This document shows, in pieces, positions 16,303 to 25,451 of a stretch of DNA of 49,005 bases (positions are counted from its first letter, which is position 1; each line of letters opens with the position of its first letter). The stretch is from NCBI GenBank assembly GCA_002361775.1, contig DETV01000009.1:10546-59550 (forward strand), in the 5' to 3' direction. The position numbers and the translations under genes were made by a program. The DNA is from Eubacterium sp. UBA3279. Its GTDB lineage: Bacteria; Bacillota; Clostridia; Lachnospirales; Lachnospiraceae. Under the pieces are notes generated by a model that saw nothing but the letters and a program-made list of their open reading frames with translations, was not told the origin of the DNA and did not search any database.

Positions 16303-18138
16303 TTACTCCGGAAGAGGAATATACATATTCTCTTCCAGTTCTTCTCTGGATAAAAACGGGTACATATCTTCAAGAGGCGCTGACACCATTCTTCCATCGG
16401 GAAGTTTCTTTGCAGATGTTTTCGGTTCCGTCTTCTGATATTTTGTAACAAAAACTTCGCAGACTATAGCTCCGTCAAAATCCAGTACTTCTTTTATTTT
16501 TTCCTGTAATTCTTCAGAAGTATGGATACTTCGGTAAGGAAAACCATATGCCGGAATCAGTTTTTCAAGATCGGGAAAACTAAGATCGCCACTTTCCTCT
16601 CCCACTCCCACCAAAGGTTCTCCAAAATAATTTTGCTGAGTCTGCCGGATGGAATGATATCCCTGGTTATTGATCACAAATAATTTTACCGGTAATCGAT
16701 TCTGCCAGATTGTTTGCAATTCCTGAAGATTCATCTGCAGGCTTCCCTCTCCTGTTACACATACCACCGGTTTCTTCCCGGATGCAATACAGACGCCAAT
16801 TGCTCCCGGCAAACAAAATCCCATGGAAGCCGTATTGGGATTTGTGATAAAGCGTTGTCCTTTCTTTACTCGAAAGGCCTGACTTCCTGCAACTCTTGAT
16901 GTTCCCACACTGACCATCAGGTTTTGGTCTTCTTTCATTGCTTTCGATAATTCTTCATAGAAAGCGTAAATATTGGTACATCCTTCTTCTGTTGTTTCAT
17001 AATGCTTTTTTGTAACCACCGGATATTTTTCTTTCCACAAAGAACATTGCTTTCTCCAGTCTTCGCCCGAAAACAGCGGTTGTTCTTTCGACGCTCCCCG
17101 ATTTCTCGCTGCTGTCACCAATTTTTTTATCAATTCCCCCGCATCTCCACAGACGGGAAGACTCACATGAAGACTGGGTTTTTTTAATTCATTTTCATCA
17201 ATATCATTCAAAATCGTATAACTTTCTCTGGCCCAATCCTTAAACTGAAATCCTGTCTGCGCAAATCCCTGACGGTTTCCAATAGAAAGTAATACATCAC
17301 TGTTTTGCAGGGCAAAATTCCCCGGTCTGGTTCCCGTACCGCCACTTCTTCCCACAAAAAGGGGATGATCAGATTCTATGGCATCCACGCTGCTCATTCC
17401 TGTAATCACCGGAACCCCCAGTATTTCTGCCAAATAACGAAATTCTTCTATTGCTCCCGCCAGACGCACCCCATTACCGGGGAAAAGTACAGGACGACTG
17501 CTTTCCTGGAGCTTATCCAGAATCTGTTCTACCACATCTTCTGAAATAGATTTTGGCAGTAATTCCGGATTTTCTTTCGGATCGTAAGAAGACATTTTCT
17601 CTGTCTCAACCATTGCCCCCTGTACGTCTAAAGGAATATCCAGCCATACCGGTCCCGGTCTTCCGGTAACTGCAAAATAAAGCGCTTTTTCCAGGTGATA
17701 TCGGATATCCTCCGGATGCACTACCATATGGGCATATTTAGTCAGCGGAGTCACCACCGGAACAATATTACACTCCTGTACTCCCATACTTCTAAGCGGC
17801 AGTCCTGACGCCGGAACTGTAGTGGCATAGCGTGCCTGTCCGGAAAATATTATCATGGGAATGGAATCCATCCATCCTCCCAGAACCCCCGTAATGGCAT
17901 TAGTAGCTCCAGGACCTGTGGTCACACAGACAGCAGCCATTTTATTTTCTACTCTGGCATAGGCTTCCGCTGCCATAGCACAGGCCTGCTCATGGTGCTG
18001 ATAGGTACAATGAAGTTTTTCGTGATGACCAAACGCATCATTCAGATGCATGGCTCCTCCTCCGGTTACAGTAAATATATCCTGAATACCCCACCGGGCA
18101 ATAAAATCAGCTATATAATCAGATACCTTTTGTTTCAT
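16303..18138 (-). CDS. Thiamine-diphosphate enzyme, YerE-like (acetolactate-synthase fold)
   Basis: A 611-residue three-domain ThDP enzyme. The activating Glu50 is in QHHEQACAMAAEAYAR, with GPGATNAITGVLGGWMDSIP after it. The cofactor motif near the C-terminal domain is GEGSLQMNLQELQTI... FVINNQGY (GEG...NN form). The C-terminus ends with DGRMVSAPLEDMYPF LSREE, a tail seen in surface-sugar ThDP enzymes but not in IlvB. Yersinia YerE, of similar length, transfers an acetyl unit from pyruvate to C4 of CDP-3,6-dideoxy-4-keto-glucose, giving a branched octose. With RfbF, RfbG and RfbH in the operon and no ilvN-like subunit, a YerE role is the best reading. The start follows AGGGAGAAG. Confidence 0.78.
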   Translation of the reverse strand: MKQKVSDYIADFIARWGIQDIFTVTGGGAMHLNDAFGHHEKLHCTYQHHEQACAMAAEAYARVENKMAAVCVTTGPGATNAITGVLGGWMDSIPMIIFSGQARYATTVPASGLPLRSMGVQECNIVPVVTPLTKYAHMVVHPEDIRYHLEKALYFAVTGRPGPVWLDIPLDVQGAMVETEKMSSYDPKENPELLPKSISEDVVEQILDKLQESSRPVLFPGNGVRLAGAIEEFRYLAEILGVPVITGMSSVDAIESDHPLFVGRSGGTGTRPGNFALQNSDVLLSIGNRQGFAQTGFQFKDWARESYTILNDIDENELKKPSLHVSLPVCGDAGELIKKLVTAARNRGASKEQPLFSGEDWRKQCSLWKEKYPVVTKKHYETTEEGCTNIYAFYEELSKAMKEDQNLMVSVGTSRVAGSQAFRVKKGQRFITNPNTASMGFCLPGAIGVCIASGKKPVVCVTGEGSLQMNLQELQTIWQNRLPVKLFVINNQGYHSIRQTQQNYFGEPLVGVGEESGDLSFPDLEKLIPAYGFPYRSIHTSEELQEKIKEVLDFDGAIVCEVFVTKYQKTEPKTSAKKLPDGRMVSAPLEDMYPFLSREELEENMYIPLPE

Positions 18139-18178
18139 AATACTTCTCCCTGCTCTAAAGTAATGATTCACATTTATC

Positions 18179-19498
18179 TTACAGATAATCCGGACATTTC
18201 TGAACACATACCATACGTTTTCCCGATGCTTCGATAGGAATTTCCTCTACATATGTCACATCGATCTGCGCATCATCCCCCAGATATTTCCGGTAGGAAT
18301 CCACAACCTCTTTTTCATTTATTTTGCTGCGCTCTGCATTTAAAAGCAGTTCATACCGTGTTTTTTCCCACTGAATACATTTTGCCTGATGGACAATTCC
18401 TTCCATATCAATCAACACATTCATAAATACATGAATAGACAGAGGCTCTCCTTTACAATTGTACATCATCGAACCCCGGCGACCATAAATCTCCGTAAAA
18501 TATCCATGTTTTCTTCCTTTTTCATCTATGATCTCCTCATAGATTCCCGTATCTCCCGTATCGTAACGAATCATGGGGAATGCCTTATTATACAAATCCG
18601 TTACCACAATTCTGCCTAACTCACCCGGTTTTACAGGTTCATCCGAATCCAGACTGAGCATTTCTATGTAAAAATTATAAAGATCTACTGTATAACGGTT
18701 TTCATCACCAACCTGACAGGCTAAAAATCCATTTTCGTTATTTCCATAAGAACGAATTCCGTAAAAGCCGAAAATTTCTTTAATCAAGTCATACGTTTTC
18801 TGGGGAAGAGCTTCTCCCATGGCAAATACCATTTCCACATCCCATTTTTTAACATCCACCTGTTTTCTTTTCAGATAATCCATAAGAACCGTCAATGCGC
18901 TGGAATAAGCCACCAGTACCTGAATCCGGTCTTTTCTGATTTTCTCACAGATTTTTTCCAACGCTTCATCACCCATGTTGGAAATATCAATCATAATCAG
19001 GTTATTTTTAAATGATTTCCATTTGGATATTACATTTTTTCCAGGAATCCATACACGAAATTCTCCTCTCTTCATTCCCATACGAAATCCATTTAATTCC
19101 ATGAAAGAAATAAAATTCATGTTAACCCGGTTCATCTTATCTCCATCACAAAGCACAGTAAACGGCGCTCCCGTAGATCCGCTTGTCTTTAGCTGAAACA
19201 GACTATCCTTATTTTCCCAAAAAGTATCACACAGAATCTGATCCTTATTTTCATTATATTTCATCTTCGTCATAACAGGAAAATCCTGAAGACTACAGGC
19301 GTTTTGATACTCTTTATAATAGGGAGAATGTTTCTTTGCATAATCCAGCAACATCTCTACCCTGCGTTTCCCGTACTCCTGCGTAACTCCCTCCACAATT
19401 TCCCGTTTGTTTACTGTTTTTATCTTCTCCAGCTTTCCGCCATGAAGTTTATCCAACATCTGAAAAGCGGTCCGTCTCAAAATTTCTCCAGCCTGCAT
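18179..19498 (-). CDS. CapK/PaaK-like adenylate-forming enzyme (copy 1)
   Basis: A 439-residue member of the phenylacetate-CoA-ligase-like (CapK) family. The P-loop-type motif is LKTSGSTGAPFTV (about 105-117). Further motifs are FAMGEALPQ, RSYGNNENGF and GRIVVTDLYNKAFPMIRYDT GD, which holds the conserved Asp that binds ribose. The C-terminal lid domain contains DVTYVEEIPIEASGKRMVC. Such enzymes activate a carboxylic acid as an acyl-AMP; in polysaccharide loci they are linked to acyl or amino-acyl modification, but the acid is unknown. It is a clear paralogue of the gene at 20756. The start is preceded by GAGGAAGG. It lies in mid-operon, 14 bases after the flippase. Confidence 0.8.
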   Translation of the reverse strand: MQAGEILRRTAFQMLDKLHGGKLEKIKTVNKREIVEGVTQEYGKRRVEMLLDYAKKHSPYYKEYQNACSLQDFPVMTKMKYNENKDQILCDTFWENKDSLFQLKTSGSTGAPFTVLCDGDKMNRVNMNFISFMELNGFRMGMKRGEFRVWIPGKNVISKWKSFKNNLIMIDISNMGDEALEKICEKIRKDRIQVLVAYSSALTVLMDYLKRKQVDVKKWDVEMVFAMGEALPQKTYDLIKEIFGFYGIRSYGNNENGFLACQVGDENRYTVDLYNFYIEMLSLDSDEPVKPGELGRIVVTDLYNKAFPMIRYDTGDTGIYEEIIDEKGRKHGYFTEIYGRRGSMMYNCKGEPLSIHVFMNVLIDMEGIVHQAKCIQWEKTRYELLLNAERSKINEKEVVDSYRKYLGDDAQIDVTYVEEIPIEASGKRMVCVQKCPDYL

Positions 19499-19512
19499 CT
19501 TTTTTCCTTCCT

Positions 19513-20739
19513 CTAAAGCTCACTCTCTTGATTTCCTTGTTTCCGTGTCCCGGCAGCTTTCCATAATCCCAGCAAAATCACTGCTGCCACACGTATTCCG
19601 TTTGCAATTAATACAGATACTGCAAATCCCATGATACCGCTCTTTTGTGTAAAAATCAACACGAGAGCCGTAATCACAGCCAGGTGGATAATCTGAAGTA
19701 TTAACTGCCATTTCTCTTCTGTAAATGTAAGAACTACAATAAAAAGATATGCAGAAAATACCCCAAGAATCTGACTCAGGTTTACAACTGTTACCATACC
19801 TCTGACAGCTTCGTAAAGATCTCCATAAAATAATTTCACAAAAATCGGAGTCCCAATCTGCGCACCCACAAAAAATGCCAGGCTGACTGCTCCGCCAATA
19901 CCTGTAAAAATCAAAAATTGCTTCCGATCCATACGTTCCTGTTTTCGTGTGAGATACGAAATAATAATAGTATTCACAGGAGCCACCAAAAGTACCAGGG
20001 TTTTACCAATCAGAGAAGTCACATAGTACTGTGTTACTGCCAGATGTCCGATCAGATGCTCCAGCACAAGACGGTCTATATTCAAAGTCAGATTGGTGAT
20101 CAGATAGGAAAATACTAAAAATCCTCCTCTTCGAAATGCTTCCCCAAAGAAGGAGCTTTTTTTCCAAAAGCCATGAAATACACTTCCGGTTATCCCCAAA
20201 TAAATAAGAGAAGCCGCTTCCCCTGTCACAAAAACCCAAAACCAGTTCTCTGTCAGAAAATAAATCCCGAATCCCGCCACATAACCGGCAGTCAGTACGC
20301 CATAGTAAGTAAAATATTTTTTATAATTCAGATTCAGACGATATTCCACATCTCCGTAATACCGAAAAATCGTTGTCATCAAAAGTATGGCTGTCCATAA
20401 AATCACAGGAAAAGATACCATGGATTTTTTCGCCACCACCAGGGTTATAACAGTTCCTATCCCTCCAAACAGCAGGAGCAGAAGATTATAATCCCCATTT
20501 TTCACTTCATAATCTCTGCGTACCACTAACCGACTGGTATTCAGCGCCTGTCCCACAGAAGGACAAAGAATCGCCACCAGCCCCATCAGATACAAAAGTT
20601 CTCCTAACTGATCGCTCCCCATCATACGATTTAACAGCGGATAAATCAGAATCTGGAGTACTCCGTTCATAAGAAGCGCCCCACCTATGGTATATGCTGT
20701 ATTGGATACTATTTTTTTCTGTTTTTCTTTGGATGCCAA
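19513..20739 (-). CDS. Wzx-like polysaccharide flippase (MOP superfamily)
   Basis: About 408 residues with 12 or more hydrophobic helices, of the MOP-superfamily oligosaccharide flippase type that moves undecaprenyl-linked sugars across the membrane. Visible features are SNTAYTIGGALLMNGVLQ at the N-terminus, DYEVKNGDYN, and RRGGFLVFSYLITNLTLNID RLVLEHL in the middle. I prefer a TTG start (20739), because AAAGGAGA lies eight bases before it. An ATG further up (20790) would overlap the upstream gene by 35 bases without a binding site. Flanked by two CapK-like genes, it is the only flippase in the operon and so the likely exporter of the lipid-linked sugar. Confidence 0.82.
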   Translation of the reverse strand: MASKEKQKKIVSNTAYTIGGALLMNGVLQILIYPLLNRMMGSDQLGELLYLMGLVAILCPSVGQALNTSRLVVRRDYEVKNGDYNLLLLLFGGIGTVITLVVAKKSMVSFPVILWTAILLMTTIFRYYGDVEYRLNLNYKKYFTYYGVLTAGYVAGFGIYFLTENWFWVFVTGEAASLIYLGITGSVFHGFWKKSSFFGEAFRRGGFLVFSYLITNLTLNIDRLVLEHLIGHLAVTQYYVTSLIGKTLVLLVAPVNTIIISYLTRKQERMDRKQFLIFTGIGGAVSLAFFVGAQIGTPIFVKLFYGDLYEAVRGMVTVVNLSQILGVFSAYLFIVVLTFTEEKWQLILQIIHLAVITALVLIFTQKSGIMGFAVSVLIANGIRVAAVILLGLWKAAGTRKQGNQESEL

Positions 20740-20755
20740 AACATCGTCTCCTTTG

Positions 20756-22072
20756 TTATTTTTTCCTGTATTTTTCACATCGGTTCTCAAATGATTTCCT
20801 TTTTCCCGAATTCAGCACCGGAATCTCATCTACATATTCCACAGTAATCTCCGCTTCCTCACCAAAATAGGGTTTGATAAAATCCAAAATTCCCTGTTCA
20901 TCGATTACCGTCTTATCTCCATTTAACCAAAGTGTGTATTTGGTAACATCTTCCTGAATAAACCGATATTGACAAATTCCCTCTGCCATGGAAAGACCGT
21001 TCAGCAGTACAAAGGGGGACACGATCCGACCCTGACAGTCATAAATCATATCTCCTTTTCTTCCATACAATTCTTTTATATAAAAACGAAAACGTCCTTC
21101 TTTTTCTTTATATTCTGCCACTGCCAGATCTCCGTTGTCATAACGGATCAAAGGAATAGCATAATTATAAAGATCCGTGATCACAATTCGGCCCAGTTCT
21201 CCCGGATTTGCCGGCTCATCTTTGTCCAGCTTCAGAATTTCATAATAATAACTTTCTGTATCGATATAATAACTCTCGTCTTCTTCTCTTTGAAGACCCA
21301 TGATTCCATTTTCTTCATTGGAATACCAGGAACGTACCGTACAGTGGAAAATTTTTTCCAACTTTCTTCTCACTTCTTCCGGCATACTTTCAGAAATAGG
21401 AAGAATCGCTTTTACATGAAACTTCTTCGTATCCATGTGATGCGTTTCTATGTAACGACCCAATTCTCCAATGGCTGAAGCATAACCGATAATACATTTT
21501 ACCCGTTTTTTTTGGATGATTTCCACCATTTTTCCCAAAGCCACGTCATCCAGATTCGAACAATCCATCATAATCAAATTTTCCGCTGTTCGGGAAAGCC
21601 AGCTTTTCTTCGCATGATCTCCTACCCACATACGGATAAAAGCCTCTTTCATTCCAATATAATACCCGCCGGCTGCTCCCAGAAAAATACTGGCCGCTGT
21701 ATTATGAAGAATTTTATTTTTATTCTGGATCATGGCAAAGGGTGTCCCTGTAGAACCACTTGTATACATAGTTCGATTGTCTTTGGCATTTTTAAAGGTA
21801 CTGGACTGACATTCCTCATAATGACTTCTGTATATTTCTTTGTTCATCACAGGCATCTGTTCCAGAGGCGTATCCTCTGGAAAATCTTTATAAAACTCCG
21901 TAGTATTCACCGCATGACGGATCAACTTCTGAATTTTCTCCTGTGTTTTTTCCACTGGTGTACCTTTTTTATAGCTGTCACGGATTTCTTCATAATATTT
22001 CCGCACTTTTCCTCCCTGCAGGCGGTCTACCATCCAAAATCCATACCAGCGCAGTTTTTCATCTATTACCAT
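20756..22072 (-). CDS. CapK/PaaK-like adenylate-forming enzyme (copy 2)
   Basis: A 438-residue paralogue of the enzyme at 18179, with the same order of motifs: MYTSGSTGTPFAMIQ (about 105-118), ILPISESMPEEV, RSWYSNEENGIMG, and GRIVITDLYNYAIPLIRYDN GD. The C-terminal segment EYVDEIPVLNSGKRKSF ends in the lid lysine region. Both paralogues begin with a similar helix (GFWMVDRLQGGKVRKY here, AFQMLDKLHGGKLEK in copy 1), which suggests duplication within the operon followed by divergence. GAGGAGG precedes the start. It could activate a different acid from copy 1, or the two could act in sequence. The substrate is unknown. Confidence 0.8.
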   Translation of the reverse strand: MVIDEKLRWYGFWMVDRLQGGKVRKYYEEIRDSYKKGTPVEKTQEKIQKLIRHAVNTTEFYKDFPEDTPLEQMPVMNKEIYRSHYEECQSSTFKNAKDNRTMYTSGSTGTPFAMIQNKNKILHNTAASIFLGAAGGYYIGMKEAFIRMWVGDHAKKSWLSRTAENLIMMDCSNLDDVALGKMVEIIQKKRVKCIIGYASAIGELGRYIETHHMDTKKFHVKAILPISESMPEEVRRKLEKIFHCTVRSWYSNEENGIMGLQREEDESYYIDTESYYYEILKLDKDEPANPGELGRIVITDLYNYAIPLIRYDNGDLAVAEYKEKEGRFRFYIKELYGRKGDMIYDCQGRIVSPFVLLNGLSMAEGICQYRFIQEDVTKYTLWLNGDKTVIDEQGILDFIKPYFGEEAEITVEYVDEIPVLNSGKRKSFENRCEKYRKK

Positions 22073-22100
22073 ACTTCCTCCTCTATATCAGAGCATCTGA

Positions 22101-23438
22101 TCAGGCAAGCGCTTCCTTGATCGCTTCTGCCATGGCATCCAGCATCTCATCTGTCATTCCCGGATAAACTCCAATCCAGAAAGTATCTCTCAGAATACGA
22201 TCTGTATTTTCCAGGCTTCCTGCCACTCGATATCCCTTTCCCGATGCTCTCATCTGGTCAAAACATGGATGTTTGATCAGATTACCGGCAAATAACATAC
22301 GAGTCTGTACTCCTTTTGCTTCAATCGACTGTACCAACTGATTTCTGTCCACATCTTCCCGACAGGTAATCAAAAATCCAAACCAACTGGGAGTGGAATT
22401 TTCACAGGCTTCCGGCAAAATCAGTTTTTCTTCTGTTCCTTTCAAAGCATTTTTCAGATATTCAAAATTATGAATTCTCCGTTCCACGAAAGAAGGGAAT
22501 TTTTCCAACTGGGCACATCCTACTGCCGCCTGCATATCTGTTGCTTTCAGATTGTAACCAAAATGAGAATATACATATTTATGATCGTAGCCTAACGGTA
22601 ATTCTCCATACTGGCGGTCAAAACGATGGCCACACAGATTATCCTGACCGGGAGCACAGACACAATCCCGTCCCCAGTCACGAAGGGAACGAACAATCTT
22701 ATGCAGCAATGGATTTGATGTATAAACAGCTCCACCCTCTCCCATTGTCATATGATGAGGTGGATAAAAACTGGAAGTTCCAATATCTCCGATGGTACCT
22801 GTCAGCTTTTCTTCTCCATCAATCACATAACGGGAACCAAGCGCATCGCAGTTATCTTCAATCAGCCACAGATTATATTTTTTACAGAAATCGCGAACTG
22901 CCTGTAAATCAAAAGGATTTCCCAGGGTATGTGCAAGCATCACTGCTTTTGTCTTTTCTGAAACAGCTCCCTCCAAAAGAGAAGGATCTATATTGTACTG
23001 AGGAATAGAAATATCCACAAATACAGGAACTGCCCCATACTGAATCATAGGAGCCACTGTAGTAGGAAATCCTGCGGCTACTGTAATAACTTCATCTCCC
23101 GGAAGTATCTGTCTGTCTTTTAACAACGGAGAAGTAAGCGCCATAAATGCCAGAAGATTGGCAGAAGAACCGGAATTTACCAAAGAGCAGTATTTCACTC
23201 CAAGATATTTTGCAAAATCCTTTTCAAATTTTGTGGTATACCTTCCTGCAGTCAGCCAAAATTCCAGAGAACTGTCCACTAAGTTTACCATTTCCTCCGC
23301 TCCATACACACGGGATGCGTAAGGAATCCTGTCTCCCTTTTCATAAGGCTTTTTCTGGTTATGATATTTCTCACAATAAGTTTTTGTCATTTCAAGAATC
23401 TGTTCTCTTGCCTGCTGCTCTGTCATTTTTTCAAACAT
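22101..23438 (-). CDS. rfbH: CDP-4-dehydro-6-deoxyglucose 3-dehydrase (E1, RfbH/DdhC)
   Basis: A 445-residue PMP- and [2Fe-2S]-dependent dehydrase that removes the C3 hydroxyl of CDP-4-keto-6-deoxyglucose. The PLP lysine of ordinary aminotransferases is replaced by His in SFYPPHHMTMGEGGAVYT (His228/229), the mark of this subfamily. The cluster cysteines are visible: Cys197 in EDNCDALG and Cys259, Cys261, Cys268 in DCVCAPGQDNLC. The start follows AAGGAGAG. It acts after RfbF and RfbG in the same operon. The NADH-dependent iron-sulfur reductase E3 (DdhD/RfbI) that normally serves it is not in this window. Full length and intact. Confidence 0.93.
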   Translation of the reverse strand: MFEKMTEQQAREQILEMTKTYCEKYHNQKKPYEKGDRIPYASRVYGAEEMVNLVDSSLEFWLTAGRYTTKFEKDFAKYLGVKYCSLVNSGSSANLLAFMALTSPLLKDRQILPGDEVITVAAGFPTTVAPMIQYGAVPVFVDISIPQYNIDPSLLEGAVSEKTKAVMLAHTLGNPFDLQAVRDFCKKYNLWLIEDNCDALGSRYVIDGEEKLTGTIGDIGTSSFYPPHHMTMGEGGAVYTSNPLLHKIVRSLRDWGRDCVCAPGQDNLCGHRFDRQYGELPLGYDHKYVYSHFGYNLKATDMQAAVGCAQLEKFPSFVERRIHNFEYLKNALKGTEEKLILPEACENSTPSWFGFLITCREDVDRNQLVQSIEAKGVQTRMLFAGNLIKHPCFDQMRASGKGYRVAGSLENTDRILRDTFWIGVYPGMTDEMLDAMAEAIKEALA

Positions 23439-23460
23439 ATAATTTTCTCTCCTTTTTACA

Positions 23461-25443
23461 TCATCTTATATAAAACTGAAATTCTGTACCCTGAACATTA
23501 AAACTCTTGTCCAACGTATACGTTTCCATAAACCACTGGTATCCCTCCGGATAAAATTTTTCCAGTATGGGAAGCGATGGAGCGCTGGTAAATACATACT
23601 CTACCCCCTGCTGCATCTGCTCCACCAGATGTTTTGCAGAATCCTGCGCCACAAACATATCACTGAAATCCATGGTGAAACACTGAGTATTCCAGTGAAG
23701 CATACTATAGATTTCTGTCATATTTAACCCAAAAGCAAAAGTATTGGCGGGAATTTGCTGTTCTACTGTTTCCAAAAAAGCATTCAGCTCTTCCTGATTA
23801 TGAAAATTTTCCTTCATCTGACTGTTTTGGGAAAATTGCAATACCGTTCCGGTGGACATGCCCAACAAAGCAGAAACACAAATCACACCAATGCTTCCCT
23901 TTATTACCTGGTCAAAATTACAGTCCTTTTTCTTCTCTTTTATAAATCGAAGTCCTTTTTCCCCCAGATAAACCAACATGATAACTGCCGAAAAATGACA
24001 GCAATCCAGATTGTGATATGCCGGACGATTCATATAATACACCAATCGTCCCAACGCGCTGACACTCATAAAAAATATCAGATACGTTTTCCATTCTACT
24101 TCCTTACTTCCTTTTTGAAACCATCTCCAACCTGTGATTCCCATTGCAATTCCTATTAAAAACATGGAAATTTCCGCCATATAGGCGCTGGGATACATGG
24201 GCAGATCCAAATGAAGTACGTCTGTCATATACGCATCTGACATCAGAGGAAGCATAAATTCTTTCAGAGTATTTACCGGACTATGTTTCAAAATATTATA
24301 AAGATTTACAAGTCCATACGCAGCCACAAAAGAAATCACCACTCCTGCCAGGTGAAACGCTGTATATCCTCCCACTCTCTTTCCGTTCCATTCCCCTTCG
24401 CTAAACAGATAACACATATGTAATGCCGCCCAGGAAACAGCCAAAATCATACCTGTTTCTGTATTCCAGATTACTCCCAAAATACAGATCAGGTACCCCA
24501 GTGATGCTGTTTTCCAGCCAAACAGTTTTTTTCTCAGAACTGTCACCCCGTATAGCAGCATAACAGCAGGAAAAATCATACGGTGCGGCCACACCTGCCA
24601 GTAAAATCCACCTTTCATTCCAAGGATTGGAAAAGAAATCGCAATAGCTCCCAATACCCGGAGAAGTCTGCTTTTTGTCATCTGATTCATTGCTAAAAAT
24701 GCACACAGATGACTGATTGCTCCTAACCCTGCCAATAAAACCACAAATTTTTGAAAATCTCCTCCGATCAATTTCATGGGAAGTTTCCAGAGCAAAGCAT
24801 AATGTCCATAAATACTGGTCAGTTCTCCCGTATATGGCATTCCCCAATGAACATTATAGATAGAATTAAAATATGCGTGAGCATGATAACTGTCACTCCA
24901 GTCACTTCTTCCAAAAATATTGGGTGTATACATACTGTAAAATATCAGAACAGTCAAAATCCCATACAAAAGATAGACCAGCCATTCTCCACTGGCTTTC
25001 TCCAGTTTCACGTTCCGATACAACCAAAAAAACGCTAAAATTTCTATAATAAATAAAAGTGCCATCATCCACAGCGGCTGGGTATGCCATCCGTATCTTC
25101 CCGCAACTCCGCCTACCTGCAGCGTTTCTTTTGATGCTCCTATAGCAAAAAAGAGAGCCTGTCCAACCAAAAGTAATGCTGCCGCTCCCATTTTTACTCT
25201 TTTTTGTTCCAACAGGGATTTTTCTGTTGTTTTTTTCTTTTCTGCTATACACAATCCCACAATAAAAACCAGGCAGAATAAAATCAGAGTCATACCATAC
25301 ACAATGATATTAATATTTCCCCAACTGCTTATTTTTTCAGAAACTGCCGAAATATTTAAACAACCTGCAAAAAATACTCCGGCAATCAGCAAAGCCACTA
25401 CCCCACAGATGATTTCCCTGTTTCTCTTCCTGTTACTTTCCAT
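23461..25443 (-). CDS. Large multi-membrane protein, GT-C-like or polymerase-like
   Basis: A 660-residue membrane protein with about 13 hydrophobic segments and a soluble C-terminal part (about 555-660, starting ENFHNQEELNAFLETVEQQI). No named family is certain. The first large outer loop, FGRSDWSDSYHAHAYFNSIY followed by TSIYGHYALLWKLP, has Asp residues at the membrane face as in GT-C enzymes. An O-unit polymerase-like role is the alternative. It lies between rfbG (8-base gap) and rfbH (22-base gap) in the sugar operon, so it is very likely part of the same pathway. The ribosome binding site is weak (TTGGAAA), suggesting lower expression or coupling to rfbG translation. Confidence 0.6.
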   Translation of the reverse strand: MESNRKRNREIICGVVALLIAGVFFAGCLNISAVSEKISSWGNINIIVYGMTLILFCLVFIVGLCIAEKKKTTEKSLLEQKRVKMGAAALLLVGQALFFAIGASKETLQVGGVAGRYGWHTQPLWMMALLFIIEILAFFWLYRNVKLEKASGEWLVYLLYGILTVLIFYSMYTPNIFGRSDWSDSYHAHAYFNSIYNVHWGMPYTGELTSIYGHYALLWKLPMKLIGGDFQKFVVLLAGLGAISHLCAFLAMNQMTKSRLLRVLGAIAISFPILGMKGGFYWQVWPHRMIFPAVMLLYGVTVLRKKLFGWKTASLGYLICILGVIWNTETGMILAVSWAALHMCYLFSEGEWNGKRVGGYTAFHLAGVVISFVAAYGLVNLYNILKHSPVNTLKEFMLPLMSDAYMTDVLHLDLPMYPSAYMAEISMFLIGIAMGITGWRWFQKGSKEVEWKTYLIFFMSVSALGRLVYYMNRPAYHNLDCCHFSAVIMLVYLGEKGLRFIKEKKKDCNFDQVIKGSIGVICVSALLGMSTGTVLQFSQNSQMKENFHNQEELNAFLETVEQQIPANTFAFGLNMTEIYSMLHWNTQCFTMDFSDMFVAQDSAKHLVEQMQQGVEYVFTSAPSLPILEKFYPEGYQWFMETYTLDKSFNVQGTEFQFYIR

Positions 25444-25451
25444 TTTCCAAC

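Noticed and set aside
16303..18138. IlvB acetolactate synthase for branched-chain amino acids
   Set aside because: No small subunit and no ilv gene nearby; the C-terminal tail and the operon with RfbF/G/H and a reductase point to sugar chemistry.
20740..20790. ATG at 20790 as the flippase start
   Set aside because: It would overlap the upstream gene by 35 bases without a binding site, whereas AAAGGAGA fits a TTG at 20739.
22101..23438. PLP sugar aminotransferase (DegT family)
   Set aside because: The catalytic lysine is replaced by His and the iron-sulfur cysteines are present, so it is the dehydrase RfbH.
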